A stretch of DNA of 64,000 nt, taken from SIG299 sp051880375. GTDB lineage: Bacteria; Bacillota; Clostridia; Lachnospirales; Lachnospiraceae. Below, one piece after another: positions 54,801 through 61,739 of this stretch. The DNA lies in contig JBJENV010000016.1 in assembly GCA_051880375.1 (NCBI GenBank), positions 1 through 64,000 of the forward strand, given 5' to 3'. The translations under genes were made by a program, and so were the position numbers. Under the pieces are notes generated by a model that made no database searches, was not told the origin of the DNA, and saw only the letters and a list, made by a program, of their open reading frames with translations. Position 1 is the stretch's first letter; each line of letters starts with the position of its first letter.

Positions 54801-55435
54801 TGCCGATTTTTGAGAAGAACGGCTTTATCACCAAGGTGGATTTTGAAATTCTGCGACAGGCATTGCAGCTTCAACAGACAATGCGGCAGGAAGGAAAAAA
54901 AGTGGTTCCTGTTTCTGTGAACTTTTCAAGAAAGCATCAGGATAATCCGGATGACATCAGAATGATAGATGAATTGCTAAAGGAATATGAGGTACAGCCG
55001 GAGAAGCTTGAAATTGAGATTACGGAGTCGGCATTTATGGAGGACATTGAACCGCTGTTAAAGAGTATACAGGAGCTGCAGGCAAGAAACATTGCGGTAT
55101 CCATTGACGATTTCGGTGCCGGATATTCTTCACTGAATGTTCTTGCAAAGTTTAAGGCAGACGTGGTAAAGCTGGACCGGCAGTTCTTATTGAATGTGGA
55201 GAAAGAACGCGGAACTTTTGCTACGGACTTCCTAATGCTTTTGATTCGTATGATGAAGCAGCTTGGATTTAAGGTTGTGGCAGAAGGTGTAGAGACAAAG
55301 GAGCAGATTGAAGTGCTGAGACAGGCTGGCTGTCGCTTTGCACAGGGATATTATTATGCGAAGCCGATGCCGGTTCCTGAATTTTTAAAATTTGTGGAAG
55401 AGCATGGAGTGGAAACTGCGGTGGCAGACAAGTAA
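51857..55435 (+). CDS. PAS-GGDEF-GGDEF(degenerate)-EAL c-di-GMP protein
   Basis: A 1192-residue soluble signalling protein. Three PAS-like domains occupy about 20-400. The first GGDEF domain (about 410-570) has an intact RIGGDEF signature near 484, so diguanylate cyclase activity is plausible. A GAF-like region follows at about 600-755. A second GGDEF-like domain reads TGDKF near 834 and is probably inactive. The EAL domain (about 925-1180) keeps the EAL triplet in AEALVRW near 960, EITESAF near 1055, DDFGAGYSSL near 1082 and EGVET near 1140, so phosphodiesterase activity is also plausible. No membrane helix is seen. GGAGGAG precedes the ATG. Confidence 0.93.
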   Translation: MEEQRHDSEQGKRLQTAMDELTKLKLLTESVSSGVVRLQYNNGLLIDYANKGLYDILKCTKEEFLEKNQNHYESVILPEDWKQMRVKIDQAVAQNSRFEIEYRVRNKEGRVAWRLMNGTPLREEGRIILQCSISDTTKIKETERRLDSLVENLPGGIWRIFYNGQTMKLEYASEGIGQITGYSPEDCERINRELLEGKKDIIQDELSFLRVSAEKAFYEGKGDREEHQIHCKNGKKRWIELRSSVVSRTESGVLIQYVILDINEQKNAEERLRRERMRLDVVAGLSTDSIFEYDVEQDTMYYYNQSEKFLASMFNVPIIEHYTEKILDGSMASALVHEEDEDKIIDLCRQLRSSQKNIYCEMRKQYDKGKYCWIAVEGKRVEGENGQGGMVIGKISNIEERMERETVLKQQSEQDSLTGLYNNKLIREKISERIAVGARETAYLLIADVDNFKAVNDTMGHLFGDAVLCTFADSLTTFFEEALIGRIGGDEFLLYIENISSEEIHRRTAEINKKLARIYAEGVHKVKVSASFGLAKCSEHLSFTEMVERADGALYFLKEHIKGGIMEYREGMRMGEFTVSAESEIDFVPEAKVNTEGDLISFARELFERVTDTKGAIRILSDRISRFFEFQDILFVRREKDGSMKKVFHWGERDMQQFYNAQLDYRQESDWNTLLYRDDREHVVLLERDINGENANHAKSMLSIRIREMNEEGYMIFVDRKKERTWEEEAGVLEKLSGIIFVRMTEMEQKRRDEEYTAYMISHDKITGLPNYTYFLTYCGQYVKDHPGKRYALIYSDFSNFQYLNEVYGYTAGDQVLRDYAKKIQEGTGIQYARVTGDKFLSMHEFEDISKVKEGFLRYAEEFSKDVNRCYEQCKLAVVGGIAEVDQTLESFAMNVDNANVARKSAKRDLHTQVLIYTHELREKFQWQMEIVANMAEALESREFIMYLQPKMNMETGLVMGAEALVRWIRRDGTMIRPDQFVPIFEKNGFITKVDFEILRQALQLQQTMRQEGKKVVPVSVNFSRKHQDNPDDIRMIDELLKEYEVQPEKLEIEITESAFMEDIEPLLKSIQELQARNIAVSIDDFGAGYSSLNVLAKFKADVVKLDRQFLLNVEKERGTFATDFLMLLIRMMKQLGFKVVAEGVETKEQIEVLRQAGCRFAQGYYYAKPMPVPEFLKFVEEHGVETAVADK

Positions 55436-55456
55436 AAGCTGTCCGGCAGGAAACAG

Positions 55457-55508
55457 ATACCGGAGATAATGCAGGCAGGGAATTGTTTGCATAGTCTCCG
55501 GTATTTTT
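55457..55508 (+). terminator. Rho-independent terminator after the GGDEF-EAL gene
   Basis: ATACCGGAGA pairs with TCTCCGGTAT, continued inward by ATGCA/TGCAT, followed by a T tract. Confidence 0.85.
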
Positions 55509-55518
55509 GCGCATTTTA
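55488..55518 (+). promoter_or_regulatory. Possible sigma-G/F-type promoter for spoVAD
   Basis: TGCATA at about 55488-55493 and CATTTTA at 55512-55518 are separated by 18 bp, resembling the forespore consensus (GNATA, then CATNNTA). It overlaps the 3' arm of the upstream terminator. The match is partial and the call rests mainly on the sporulation identity of the downstream genes. Confidence 0.35.
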
Positions 55519-55576
55519 TTCTTGTAAGCCAATGATTCGAAATGCAGAAGGCAGAAACGGAGGAATTCAGGGAACA

Positions 55577-56605
55577 ATGGAAAAGGCAAGGAAGAAAAAA
55601 GGAAAGCAGAGTTTTGAATTTGAAGGGCCAATCAAAATCATGGCAGGGGCATGTATCGGCGGAAGGATGGAGTCAGAGGGACCGCTTGGCAGTTTTTTGG
55701 ATGCTGCGGATGAGACAGACAAATTTGGCGGCGAGAACTGGGAGGATTCCGAAAGCAGGATGTTAAAGCAGGCGGTAGAAGCTGCGATAAAAAAGTCGGG
55801 AGTAAAGACAGGGGAAGTAGAGTATATTGTGAGCGGAGACCTGCTCGGACAGATGATTGCAAGCTCGTTTGGAATAAAGGCACTGGAAATCCCGATGCTT
55901 GGAGTTTACGGTGCGTGCTCCACGATGGGAGAGTCGCTTTTACTGGCAGCAGCACTGATTGACGGAGGTTTTGCAGAATGTACGGTAGCGGCAACCTCCA
56001 GCCACTTTGCAAGTGCGGAAAAGGAATTCCGCTTTCCGTTGGCATACGGAACCCAGCGTCCGCCCTGTACGACATGGACTGTGACCGGAAGCGGAGCAAC
56101 GGTATTAAAAAGGGCAGAGACGAACGAAAACGGCATTTTCGTGACAGGAGCGACACCGGGAAAAATCGTTGACTACGGAATCACGGATAAAATGAACATG
56201 GGAGCCTGCATGTCTCCGGCAGCGGCATCGACAATCGCAACGCATTTTAATGATTTCGGGATTTTACCGGAGCATTATGATAAAATTATTACGGGAGACC
56301 TTGGAGAAATCGGAAGTGAGATTTTGATAGAACTATTAAAGGCAAAGGGGTATGATATTGCAGAACGGCACATGGACTGCGGACTTACCATTTATGATAA
56401 CAGGAAGCAGGATGTGCACAGCGGAGGAAGCGGTTGCGGCTGTGCTGCAGTGACTTTAAACGGCTATATTCTGGAGCAGATGAAATCAGGAGTATGGAAA
56501 CGGATTTTGTTTGTGCCGACCGGCGCACTGCTGTCTACAGTCAGCTCCAACGAGGGAAATACCGTGCCGGGAATTGCACATGCGGTTGTCCTGGAGAAAC
56601 GTTGA
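55577..56605 (+). CDS. spoVAD: Stage V sporulation protein AD
   Basis: A 342-residue thiolase-fold protein starting at the ATG at 55577; upstream in-frame starts exist but give an atypical N-terminus. GKQSFEFEGPIKIMAGACIG near residue 9 and GPLGSFLDAADETDKFG near 36 match SpoVAD. VYGACSTMGESL near 112 is the position of the thiolase nucleophile region. SpoVAD helps load dipicolinic acid into the forespore and binds it. It is followed after 47 bp by spoVAE. A spoVAC gene, normally upstream, is not present here. Confidence 0.93.
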   Translation: MEKARKKKGKQSFEFEGPIKIMAGACIGGRMESEGPLGSFLDAADETDKFGGENWEDSESRMLKQAVEAAIKKSGVKTGEVEYIVSGDLLGQMIASSFGIKALEIPMLGVYGACSTMGESLLLAAALIDGGFAECTVAATSSHFASAEKEFRFPLAYGTQRPPCTTWTVTGSGATVLKRAETNENGIFVTGATPGKIVDYGITDKMNMGACMSPAAASTIATHFNDFGILPEHYDKIITGDLGEIGSEILIELLKAKGYDIAERHMDCGLTIYDNRKQDVHSGGSGCGCAAVTLNGYILEQMKSGVWKRILFVPTGALLSTVSSNEGNTVPGIAHAVVLEKR

Positions 56606-56652
56606 TGATATGTGAGATGCTGATGAGGTAAGAAACGCAAAAGGAGGATGTT

Positions 56653-57021
56653 ATGGACTATATTCTGGCATTTTTGGTCGGAGGAGCAATTTGTGCACTG
56701 GTACAGATTCTAATGGATTGTACAAAGCTACAGCCGGGAAGAGTGATGGTAATTCTGGTGTGCAGCGGAGCTGTGCTGAGTGCCATCGGCCTGTACGGAC
56801 CATTTAAGGAGTGGGCGGGAGCTGGAGCCAGCGTTCCGCTTCTTGGATTTGGACATACCCTGTATGAGGGAGTGGCAAAGGCAGTGGATGAGGAAGGCTT
56901 CCTTGGAATATTTAAGGGAGGATTTACCGCATCCGCTGTCGGAATCTCGGCAGCGTTGATTTTCGGATACCTTGCATCCCTTGTATTTTCGCCAAAAGCA
57001 AAGGAAGCGGGACCAAAATAG
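56653..57021 (+). CDS. spoVAE: Stage V sporulation protein AE
   Basis: A 122-residue membrane protein with four hydrophobic helices, matching the SpoVAE(b) form. It shows AFLVGGAICALVQILMD at the start, then LLGFGHTLYEG near 70 and GGFTASAVGISAALIFGYL near 95. It forms part of the channel for dipicolinic acid and other small molecules in the forespore inner membrane. AAGGAGG precedes the ATG. A bidirectional terminator follows. Confidence 0.94.
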   Translation: MDYILAFLVGGAICALVQILMDCTKLQPGRVMVILVCSGAVLSAIGLYGPFKEWAGAGASVPLLGFGHTLYEGVAKAVDEEGFLGIFKGGFTASAVGISAALIFGYLASLVFSPKAKEAGPK

Positions 57022-57049
57022 ATATGGAAAAGAATCTGAGGAAGAAATA

Positions 57050-57107
57050 AAAATGGCATCCGGAAAGGGCATACACCGTTCCTTTCCGGATGTCATTTTC
57101 ATTTTTT
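57050..57107. terminator. Bidirectional terminator between spoVAE and the PBP gene
   Basis: AAATGGCATCCGGAAAGG pairs with CCTTTCCGGATGTCATTT. A T tract follows on the plus strand and an A tract precedes it, so it can end both convergent transcripts. Confidence 0.9.
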
Positions 57108-57125
57108 ATAAGCAGAAAAGAAATG

Positions 57126-59882
57126 CTATGGTTCTTCCGGAAGTTCTTCCGGGATGTCTTCCGGAGGAAATACCTCCGGAGGGATAACCTCTGTAACGGT
57201 ATGCATGGTACAAAAATCAGAAGGAAGAATATATTTTGTATCGGAAGTAGTATAGGAATACTGCTTCTTTATATTTTCCTTTTCCTTGTCGTTCATTTCA
57301 TAACCCTCCGGCATCGGAGTCGGCACTGCGGTAGTAGGATCCAGCTCGGTCGGATAGTAGATGACCGGTTCATCCTTGATTAAGAGCACCTTTTCTGCGG
57401 TATTCGGACAATTTTCGGTGGCAAGGTGACCGGAGTCGAGACAAATGGTTGCCTTTACGTGGCAGTTACAGTATTCCGTAGGAACGGTACCCTTTGCAAA
57501 AAATTCCGTCTTTACGGTAGAGCCGCCCTCGTACTGGTCACAAACACCGTCAATGGCAAGCAGACCTGACTTGGTACATATCTTTGCAGTCAGAATGGAA
57601 TCCGGCATTTCAAATTCTTTATACGGAAGCTGCTTCGCAGCATGAAGCCCTTCCATAACTTCTCGCCAGATGTTCTGGTGCTGGGAGTTCACAACTCCGT
57701 AGTTGTTATCAAAGCCGGTCCAGATGGAAGCGGTATAGTACGGAGTATAGCCGCAGAACCAAATGTCGACAGAGTTTGTGGTAGTACCTGTTTTTCCGGC
57801 CACCGGCATTTTGTAGTTTTTAAACGCCGGCTTTGTTGTGGTACCGAGACCTGCTGTTACGGTATCCTGCATGGCACTGGTAAGCAGATAAGCCGTAGAG
57901 GTTTTCATTACCTGACGCGACGTTGTTTCATGAGAGAGAATCACGTTGCCGTCATGGTCCAGTACCTTTGTGTAATAGTAAGGTGTATTGTAAACGCCAC
58001 CGTTTGCAATGGAGGCAAACGCAGCAGTCATTTCAATGTTTGAAACACCCTTCGTCAGACCGCCGAGTGCAAGCGGAAGGTTGATATCGGAATAAATAGC
58101 ACCGTCGGAACCTACCATATAATCGACCAATGTGGTAAAGCCAAGCTTCTTTAAGTAGTCAAAGGATACCTGAGGGGTAACCTCTTCGATGGTTTTTACG
58201 GCAACAACGTTCATGGAGTAGGAAATTGCCTTACGTATGGTGGAGAGTCCTAAAAACGGCGGATTCTTTTTGTACCAGTTTTTCACTTCCTTTGTTGTGC
58301 CCGGATAGAAATACGGAGAATCATCAATCGGAGTAGCAAGCGTCATTCCGCCGGTATCAATGGCAGGAAGGAAGGAAGCCAGTACCTTGAAGGTGGAACC
58401 TACCTGACGGACAGTGGAGGTGGCACGATTTAAGGTACGGTTACCGGTCTTTTCGCCGCGGCCGCCGACTAATGCAACAACAGCGCCGGAGGACTGCTCC
58501 ATAATGGAGAGGGAAATCTGCGGCTGTAATACCGGTTCAAATTTTTCTGCAAGCACCTTGTCACCTTCCTCGACCATAGCTGCACGGAAGGCTTCAATGC
58601 TTTCCTGTATCAGATCAAGGTCGTAGCAGAGCAGATTGTACATGCCGCCTGTAATCCGGACAACGATGGAGGATTTGCCGCGGAAGGAATCGTGAAATTT
58701 GATAAAGTCGGAGAGCTGATAGTGAATGGTAGTACCGTCAGCTTTTAATACCGAAAGTGCATAGGTAATATCGTAATAGGAGCCCTCACCGAGTGCCGGA
58801 TACATGGACGGGTCAGCAACGACCTTATCACAGATTTCCTGAATTTCTCTGTCCTGCGTTGTATAAACACGAAGACCGCCGGTGTAAATCAGGGAGGAGG
58901 CCTGAGAAGCACTGTAACCGCACTTTTCCTGAAGCTCTGCCATTAACTGGTTGATGACTTCATCCGTAAAGTAACTGTAATAGGAGACCGTAGAGTTTTC
59001 CTTTACCGTAGAGGCAATCCGGAGATAAACCGATTCGGTGTCAGCAACGGCCTCATTATATTCTTCCTCGCTGCAGAAGCCGAGCTGTTTCATTTTATAG
59101 AGGACATTTTCCCTTCGGTCTGCATTGGTTTCCGGATAGGTTGCCGGATTCATGTTGGTCGGAGACTGCGGGATGCTGGCAAGTACGGCAGCCTCGGAAA
59201 TGGTCAGCTGGTCTACGGTCTTTCCAAAGTAGGTTTTGGAAGCCATCTGGATGCCGTAAGCACCCTGACCGAGGTTGATGGTATTTAAGTAATACTCCAG
59301 AATCGTATCCTTTTCCATAGTATTTTCCAACTGGATGGCGAGATACTGTTCCTGGACCTTACGGACGATTTTGTTGATGTCGCTGGATTCGTTACCGCCG
59401 CCGAAAATCTGGTTTTTTAACAGCTGCTGCGTAATGGTGCTGGCACCGCTCTGTAAGTGACCGGTTGCCAGAATCTCTACAGCAGAACGGAAAATACTGC
59501 GGACATCAATACCGTCATGCTCACGGAAACGCTCGTCTTCAATCGCAATGAAAGCATTCTGTACCATTTCCGGAATCTGGTCAATCGTAACATATTCCCG
59601 GTTGCCGCCCGCACCGACCAAGGTCTGTGAAATGGTGCCATCTGAGTAATAAAAGTTTGTTGTGTAACCGGATGGAACGACATTGATGTTCTCTAAGGAC
59701 GGGGCGGAGGCGATGAGCCCCTGCAGGGTACCGATGCCCGCCAGAATACCTGTGATGGCAAGAAACACGACAAATACTATAAACAGCCGGAAGACAGATA
59801 CGGTTACCTTGGAAGACAGTCGTTTTGATGTGGTTTTTAACTGATGTATTTTCTTATTAACTGATGATTTGCTAAAATTCAT
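57126..59882 (-). CDS. Class A penicillin-binding protein (transglycosylase/transpeptidase)
   Basis: A 918-residue bifunctional peptidoglycan synthase. A basic cytoplasmic N-terminus is followed by one membrane helix near residues 30-53. The glycosyltransferase domain (about 85-270) shows EDERFREHDGID near 115 and QSGASTITQQLLKNQ near 141. The transpeptidase domain has the active-site Ser in GSTFK near 496, SYSMN near 558 and KTGTTT near 696. A C-terminal extension of about 150 residues is Cys-containing and ends in a Pro-Glu-rich tail. It polymerises and cross-links peptidoglycan outside the membrane. It has its own promoter. Confidence 0.95.
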   Translation of the reverse strand: MNFSKSSVNKKIHQLKTTSKRLSSKVTVSVFRLFIVFVVFLAITGILAGIGTLQGLIASAPSLENINVVPSGYTTNFYYSDGTISQTLVGAGGNREYVTIDQIPEMVQNAFIAIEDERFREHDGIDVRSIFRSAVEILATGHLQSGASTITQQLLKNQIFGGGNESSDINKIVRKVQEQYLAIQLENTMEKDTILEYYLNTINLGQGAYGIQMASKTYFGKTVDQLTISEAAVLASIPQSPTNMNPATYPETNADRRENVLYKMKQLGFCSEEEYNEAVADTESVYLRIASTVKENSTVSYYSYFTDEVINQLMAELQEKCGYSASQASSLIYTGGLRVYTTQDREIQEICDKVVADPSMYPALGEGSYYDITYALSVLKADGTTIHYQLSDFIKFHDSFRGKSSIVVRITGGMYNLLCYDLDLIQESIEAFRAAMVEEGDKVLAEKFEPVLQPQISLSIMEQSSGAVVALVGGRGEKTGNRTLNRATSTVRQVGSTFKVLASFLPAIDTGGMTLATPIDDSPYFYPGTTKEVKNWYKKNPPFLGLSTIRKAISYSMNVVAVKTIEEVTPQVSFDYLKKLGFTTLVDYMVGSDGAIYSDINLPLALGGLTKGVSNIEMTAAFASIANGGVYNTPYYYTKVLDHDGNVILSHETTSRQVMKTSTAYLLTSAMQDTVTAGLGTTTKPAFKNYKMPVAGKTGTTTNSVDIWFCGYTPYYTASIWTGFDNNYGVVNSQHQNIWREVMEGLHAAKQLPYKEFEMPDSILTAKICTKSGLLAIDGVCDQYEGGSTVKTEFFAKGTVPTEYCNCHVKATICLDSGHLATENCPNTAEKVLLIKDEPVIYYPTELDPTTAVPTPMPEGYEMNDKEKENIKKQYSYTTSDTKYILPSDFCTMHTVTEVIPPEVFPPEDIPEELPEEP

Positions 59883-59937
59883 ATGATACCTTTCTGTATG
59901 GGCAAAGCCCTTTTAAGCCTGATTTTTCTGCATCCCC

Positions 59938-59966
59938 ATTATAGCAGATATCCGTACATTATTCAA
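59938..59966 (-). promoter_or_regulatory. Sigma-A-type promoter for the PBP gene
   Basis: On the minus strand TTGAAT and TATAAT are separated by 17 bp, with the -10 box about 55 bp ahead of the ATG at 59882. Confidence 0.82.
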
Positions 59967-60045
59967 ATGAAAAGAGTATGTAGGAAATGTTACAAAAATA
60001 TTGAGGACAGGGGCTCTGACTTAGTATTCCACGGAAAGAAATGCT

Positions 60046-60699
60046 TTATTCAAACAACAGTACATCTTTGCCGTTTTTTGCAAACCATATACCGTCATCC
60101 TCATGAAAAACTGCTTTTCCGAGAGTTGTCTCGGTAATTTTTTTTGTAAGATCCTCCTGATGTTCGGGAGTGACAAGAACGCAGACGGTAACCACATCGG
60201 TATAGTCGGTGGAAAGTACGGTACAGTCTTCGTTTGCGAACAGATACTGCAGCTTTCCGATACCGTTGTAATCGGTTGTGATGAGCAGACGGATACCGTA
60301 CTGCTTTTCAATGATAATACTGTTTGCAAGCCCTTCCTTTACAGCCCCCTGATAGGCGCGTACCAGCCCGCCTGTGCCAAGCAGGACACCGCCGAAGTAT
60401 CTTGTGACAACCACGCAGACGTTATGAATGTTTTCGTTTAACAGAACATCTAACATCGGTCGGCCGGCGGTCTTGGCTGGTTCACCGTCATCGCTGCAGT
60501 GAGTAATTTCGTGGCGCATGCCGATGGTATACGCCGAGCAGTTGTGTTTTGCGTCCCAGTATTTTTTCTTGGTGGCTTCAATAAAAGAAAGTGCTGTTTC
60601 TTCGTCTTCACACGGAATGACCGTGGCAATGAAACGGGATTTCTTTTCTGTCAGTTCGCCGGTACCGCCTTCATAGACGGTTTTGAGAAGTTCACTCAT
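60046..60699 (-). CDS. yigZ: YigZ/IMPACT family protein
   Basis: A 217-residue protein of the YigZ/IMPACT family. EKKSRFIATVIPC near residue 19, DAKHNCSAY near 49, DDGEPAKTAGRPML near 70 and RYFGGVLLGTGGLVRAY near 100 are the family signatures. The N-terminal domain is the IMPACT fold and the C-terminal third is the DUF1949 domain. Bacterial members have no firmly assigned role; a link to translation or nucleic acid binding is proposed from the eukaryotic homologue. GGAGG precedes the ATG. Its upstream region borders a long palindromic element. Confidence 0.92.
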   Translation of the reverse strand: MSELLKTVYEGGTGELTEKKSRFIATVIPCEDEETALSFIEATKKKYWDAKHNCSAYTIGMRHEITHCSDDGEPAKTAGRPMLDVLLNENIHNVCVVVTRYFGGVLLGTGGLVRAYQGAVKEGLANSIIIEKQYGIRLLITTDYNGIGKLQYLFANEDCTVLSTDYTDVVTVCVLVTPEHQEDLTKKITETTLGKAVFHEDDGIWFAKNGKDVLLFE

Positions 60700-60726
60700 G
60701 GAGACCTCCGTTCTTTATAGTAGCTG

Positions 60727-61018
60727 TTCTCCGGCAGGCAGCTGTTTGCCGGGATATGTTGAGATAGAAATGACGGTATTTGAGCTGTCAGCAGTTTCGT
60801 ATCCGTTGTTCGCTTGCTCCTCCTGACAGCAATGTGCCCCTGCCGGACAAAGCCAGGCGGGTATCATCTTATCATGTAATGTATTCGCCTTTGTCCGTCC
60901 GTGTGCCCACAGCTGTCTCGGAGATGCGTACAACCGGATACGAAATTGCTGACAGTCAAAGACTGCGACGCTTTTTACGTCGGACACAAAACCGGCAGAA
61001 CGAAAACATGCCGGAGAA
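60727..61018. repeat. About 290-bp imperfect palindromic element
   Basis: Nested inverted arms share one centre near 60871. TTCTCCGGCA (60727-60736) pairs with TGCCGGAGAA (61009-61018). A ~25-bp arm at 60785-60809 pairs with 60930-60955 with few mismatches. GGACAAAG (60845-60852) pairs with CTTTGTCC (60889-60896). No convincing gene lies within; the short frames here are low-quality. It could be a non-autonomous (MITE-like) element or a long structured RNA. Most of the 374 bp between yigZ and the DUF4250 gene is this element. Confidence 0.7.
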
Positions 61019-61073
61019 TGTATAAAAGAACGTCGGTTACTGTGGGTGGGAGGCGTAGGTTTGTGTACTATTG

Positions 61074-61250
61074 TTACACAATGCGGTTACTTGTGGAATC
61101 ATATTGATACCCGGCCGCCGCAAGGCGCCCAGTAAGCTCCGTAAAATCGATATCCAGATCGTCACATAGTGCTTCCAGGGAATCGTAAAAGTCACGAAGC
61201 TTCATATTCAGCATGCTGTAGAGCATGTTCGGGTCGTTTGGTAAAGTCAT
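61074..61250 (-). CDS. DUF4250 domain small protein
   Basis: A 58-residue protein beginning MTLPNDPNMLYSMLNMKLRD, the usual DUF4250 start. I chose the ATG at 61250 because a longer frame upstream reads through a promoter and an inverted repeat. GAAAGGA lies upstream on the minus strand. The family is common in Clostridia and has no known function. The last codons fall in a small hairpin (TTGTGTA/TACACAA). Confidence 0.82.
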   Translation of the reverse strand: MTLPNDPNMLYSMLNMKLRDFYDSLEALCDDLDIDFTELTGRLAAAGYQYDSTSNRIV

Positions 61251-61317
61251 GGGACTAAAGCATCCTTTCATTTTGAAAAATAGAGTAACCTGAAGCATGA
61301 CAGATGACTCTAACACA

Positions 61318-61345
61318 GTGTACCATAACAAGGGTAAATTCTCAA
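61318..61345 (-). promoter_or_regulatory. Promoter for the DUF4250 gene
   Basis: On the minus strand TTGAGA and TACACT are separated by about 17 bp, some 70 bp ahead of the ATG at 61250. Confidence 0.65.
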
Positions 61346-61427
61346 CCTGAATTAACACTTGAGGATTTGGAATAGCGGTTTGCAAGCTAAAATAGTGCTT
61401 TATCCGAAGGAATGAAGTCTTGCGAAA

Positions 61428-61665
61428 GGGAAATTTTGGTTGCTTTTTCACTAAGTAAATGACTTGGGGCAGCTTCTCACAGCTAAAATGCACCGTCTAA
61501 AGAACAGACGGCCGGGATGTGTATGACCGGAGGCGGACAGACTTGTCCGACATCCGGCAGACACATCCAGGTCGGATGTCCTTTTGCCGGTGTGTGTGCT
61601 GTGAGAAGCTGCCTCAAGTCTTTTCAAGACTTAAAAAAGCAACAAAATTCCCCTTCCATAGGCGA
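61428..61665 (-). ncRNA. Long hairpin RNA upstream of rarA, 6S RNA candidate
   Basis: A perfect 16-bp stem pairs 61468-61483 (GGCAGCTTCTCACAGC) with 61598-61613. It is extended outward by the paired arms 61428-61451 and 61633-61653. Inside it is a large internal loop with, on one side only, a small hairpin CCGTCT/AGACGG (61493-61511). An apical stem GGATGTGT/ACACATCC (61515-61568) completes it. Read on the minus strand, the small hairpin falls on the 3' side of the central bubble, as in 6S RNA. A minus-strand promoter would start transcription near 61665. The total of about 200-240 nt fits. From memory, 6S-1 of Bacillus subtilis lies in the rarA (yrvN) neighbourhood. No strong terminator is seen. 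Confidence 0.5.
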
Positions 61666-61671
61666 AATTTC

Positions 61672-61701
61672 ATTGTACCTCCGCCAAAAATATGCTACAA
61701 T
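61672..61701. promoter_or_regulatory. Overlapping divergent promoters
   Basis: On the plus strand TTGTAC (61673-61678) and TACAAT (61696-61701) are spaced 17 bp and point to rarA. On the minus strand TTGTAG and TACAAT use the same 30 bp in reverse, also with a 17-bp spacer, and point into the long hairpin RNA. Only one polymerase could bind at a time. Confidence 0.65.
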
Positions 61702-61739
61702 AAAGCTACTGCCTTATCGGCAGTGTAAGGAGCAGACAC

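Noticed and set aside
60780..61107. Short frames on both strands between yigZ and the DUF4250 gene
   Set aside because: They fall in the palindromic element, have rare amino acid make-up and no ribosome sites.
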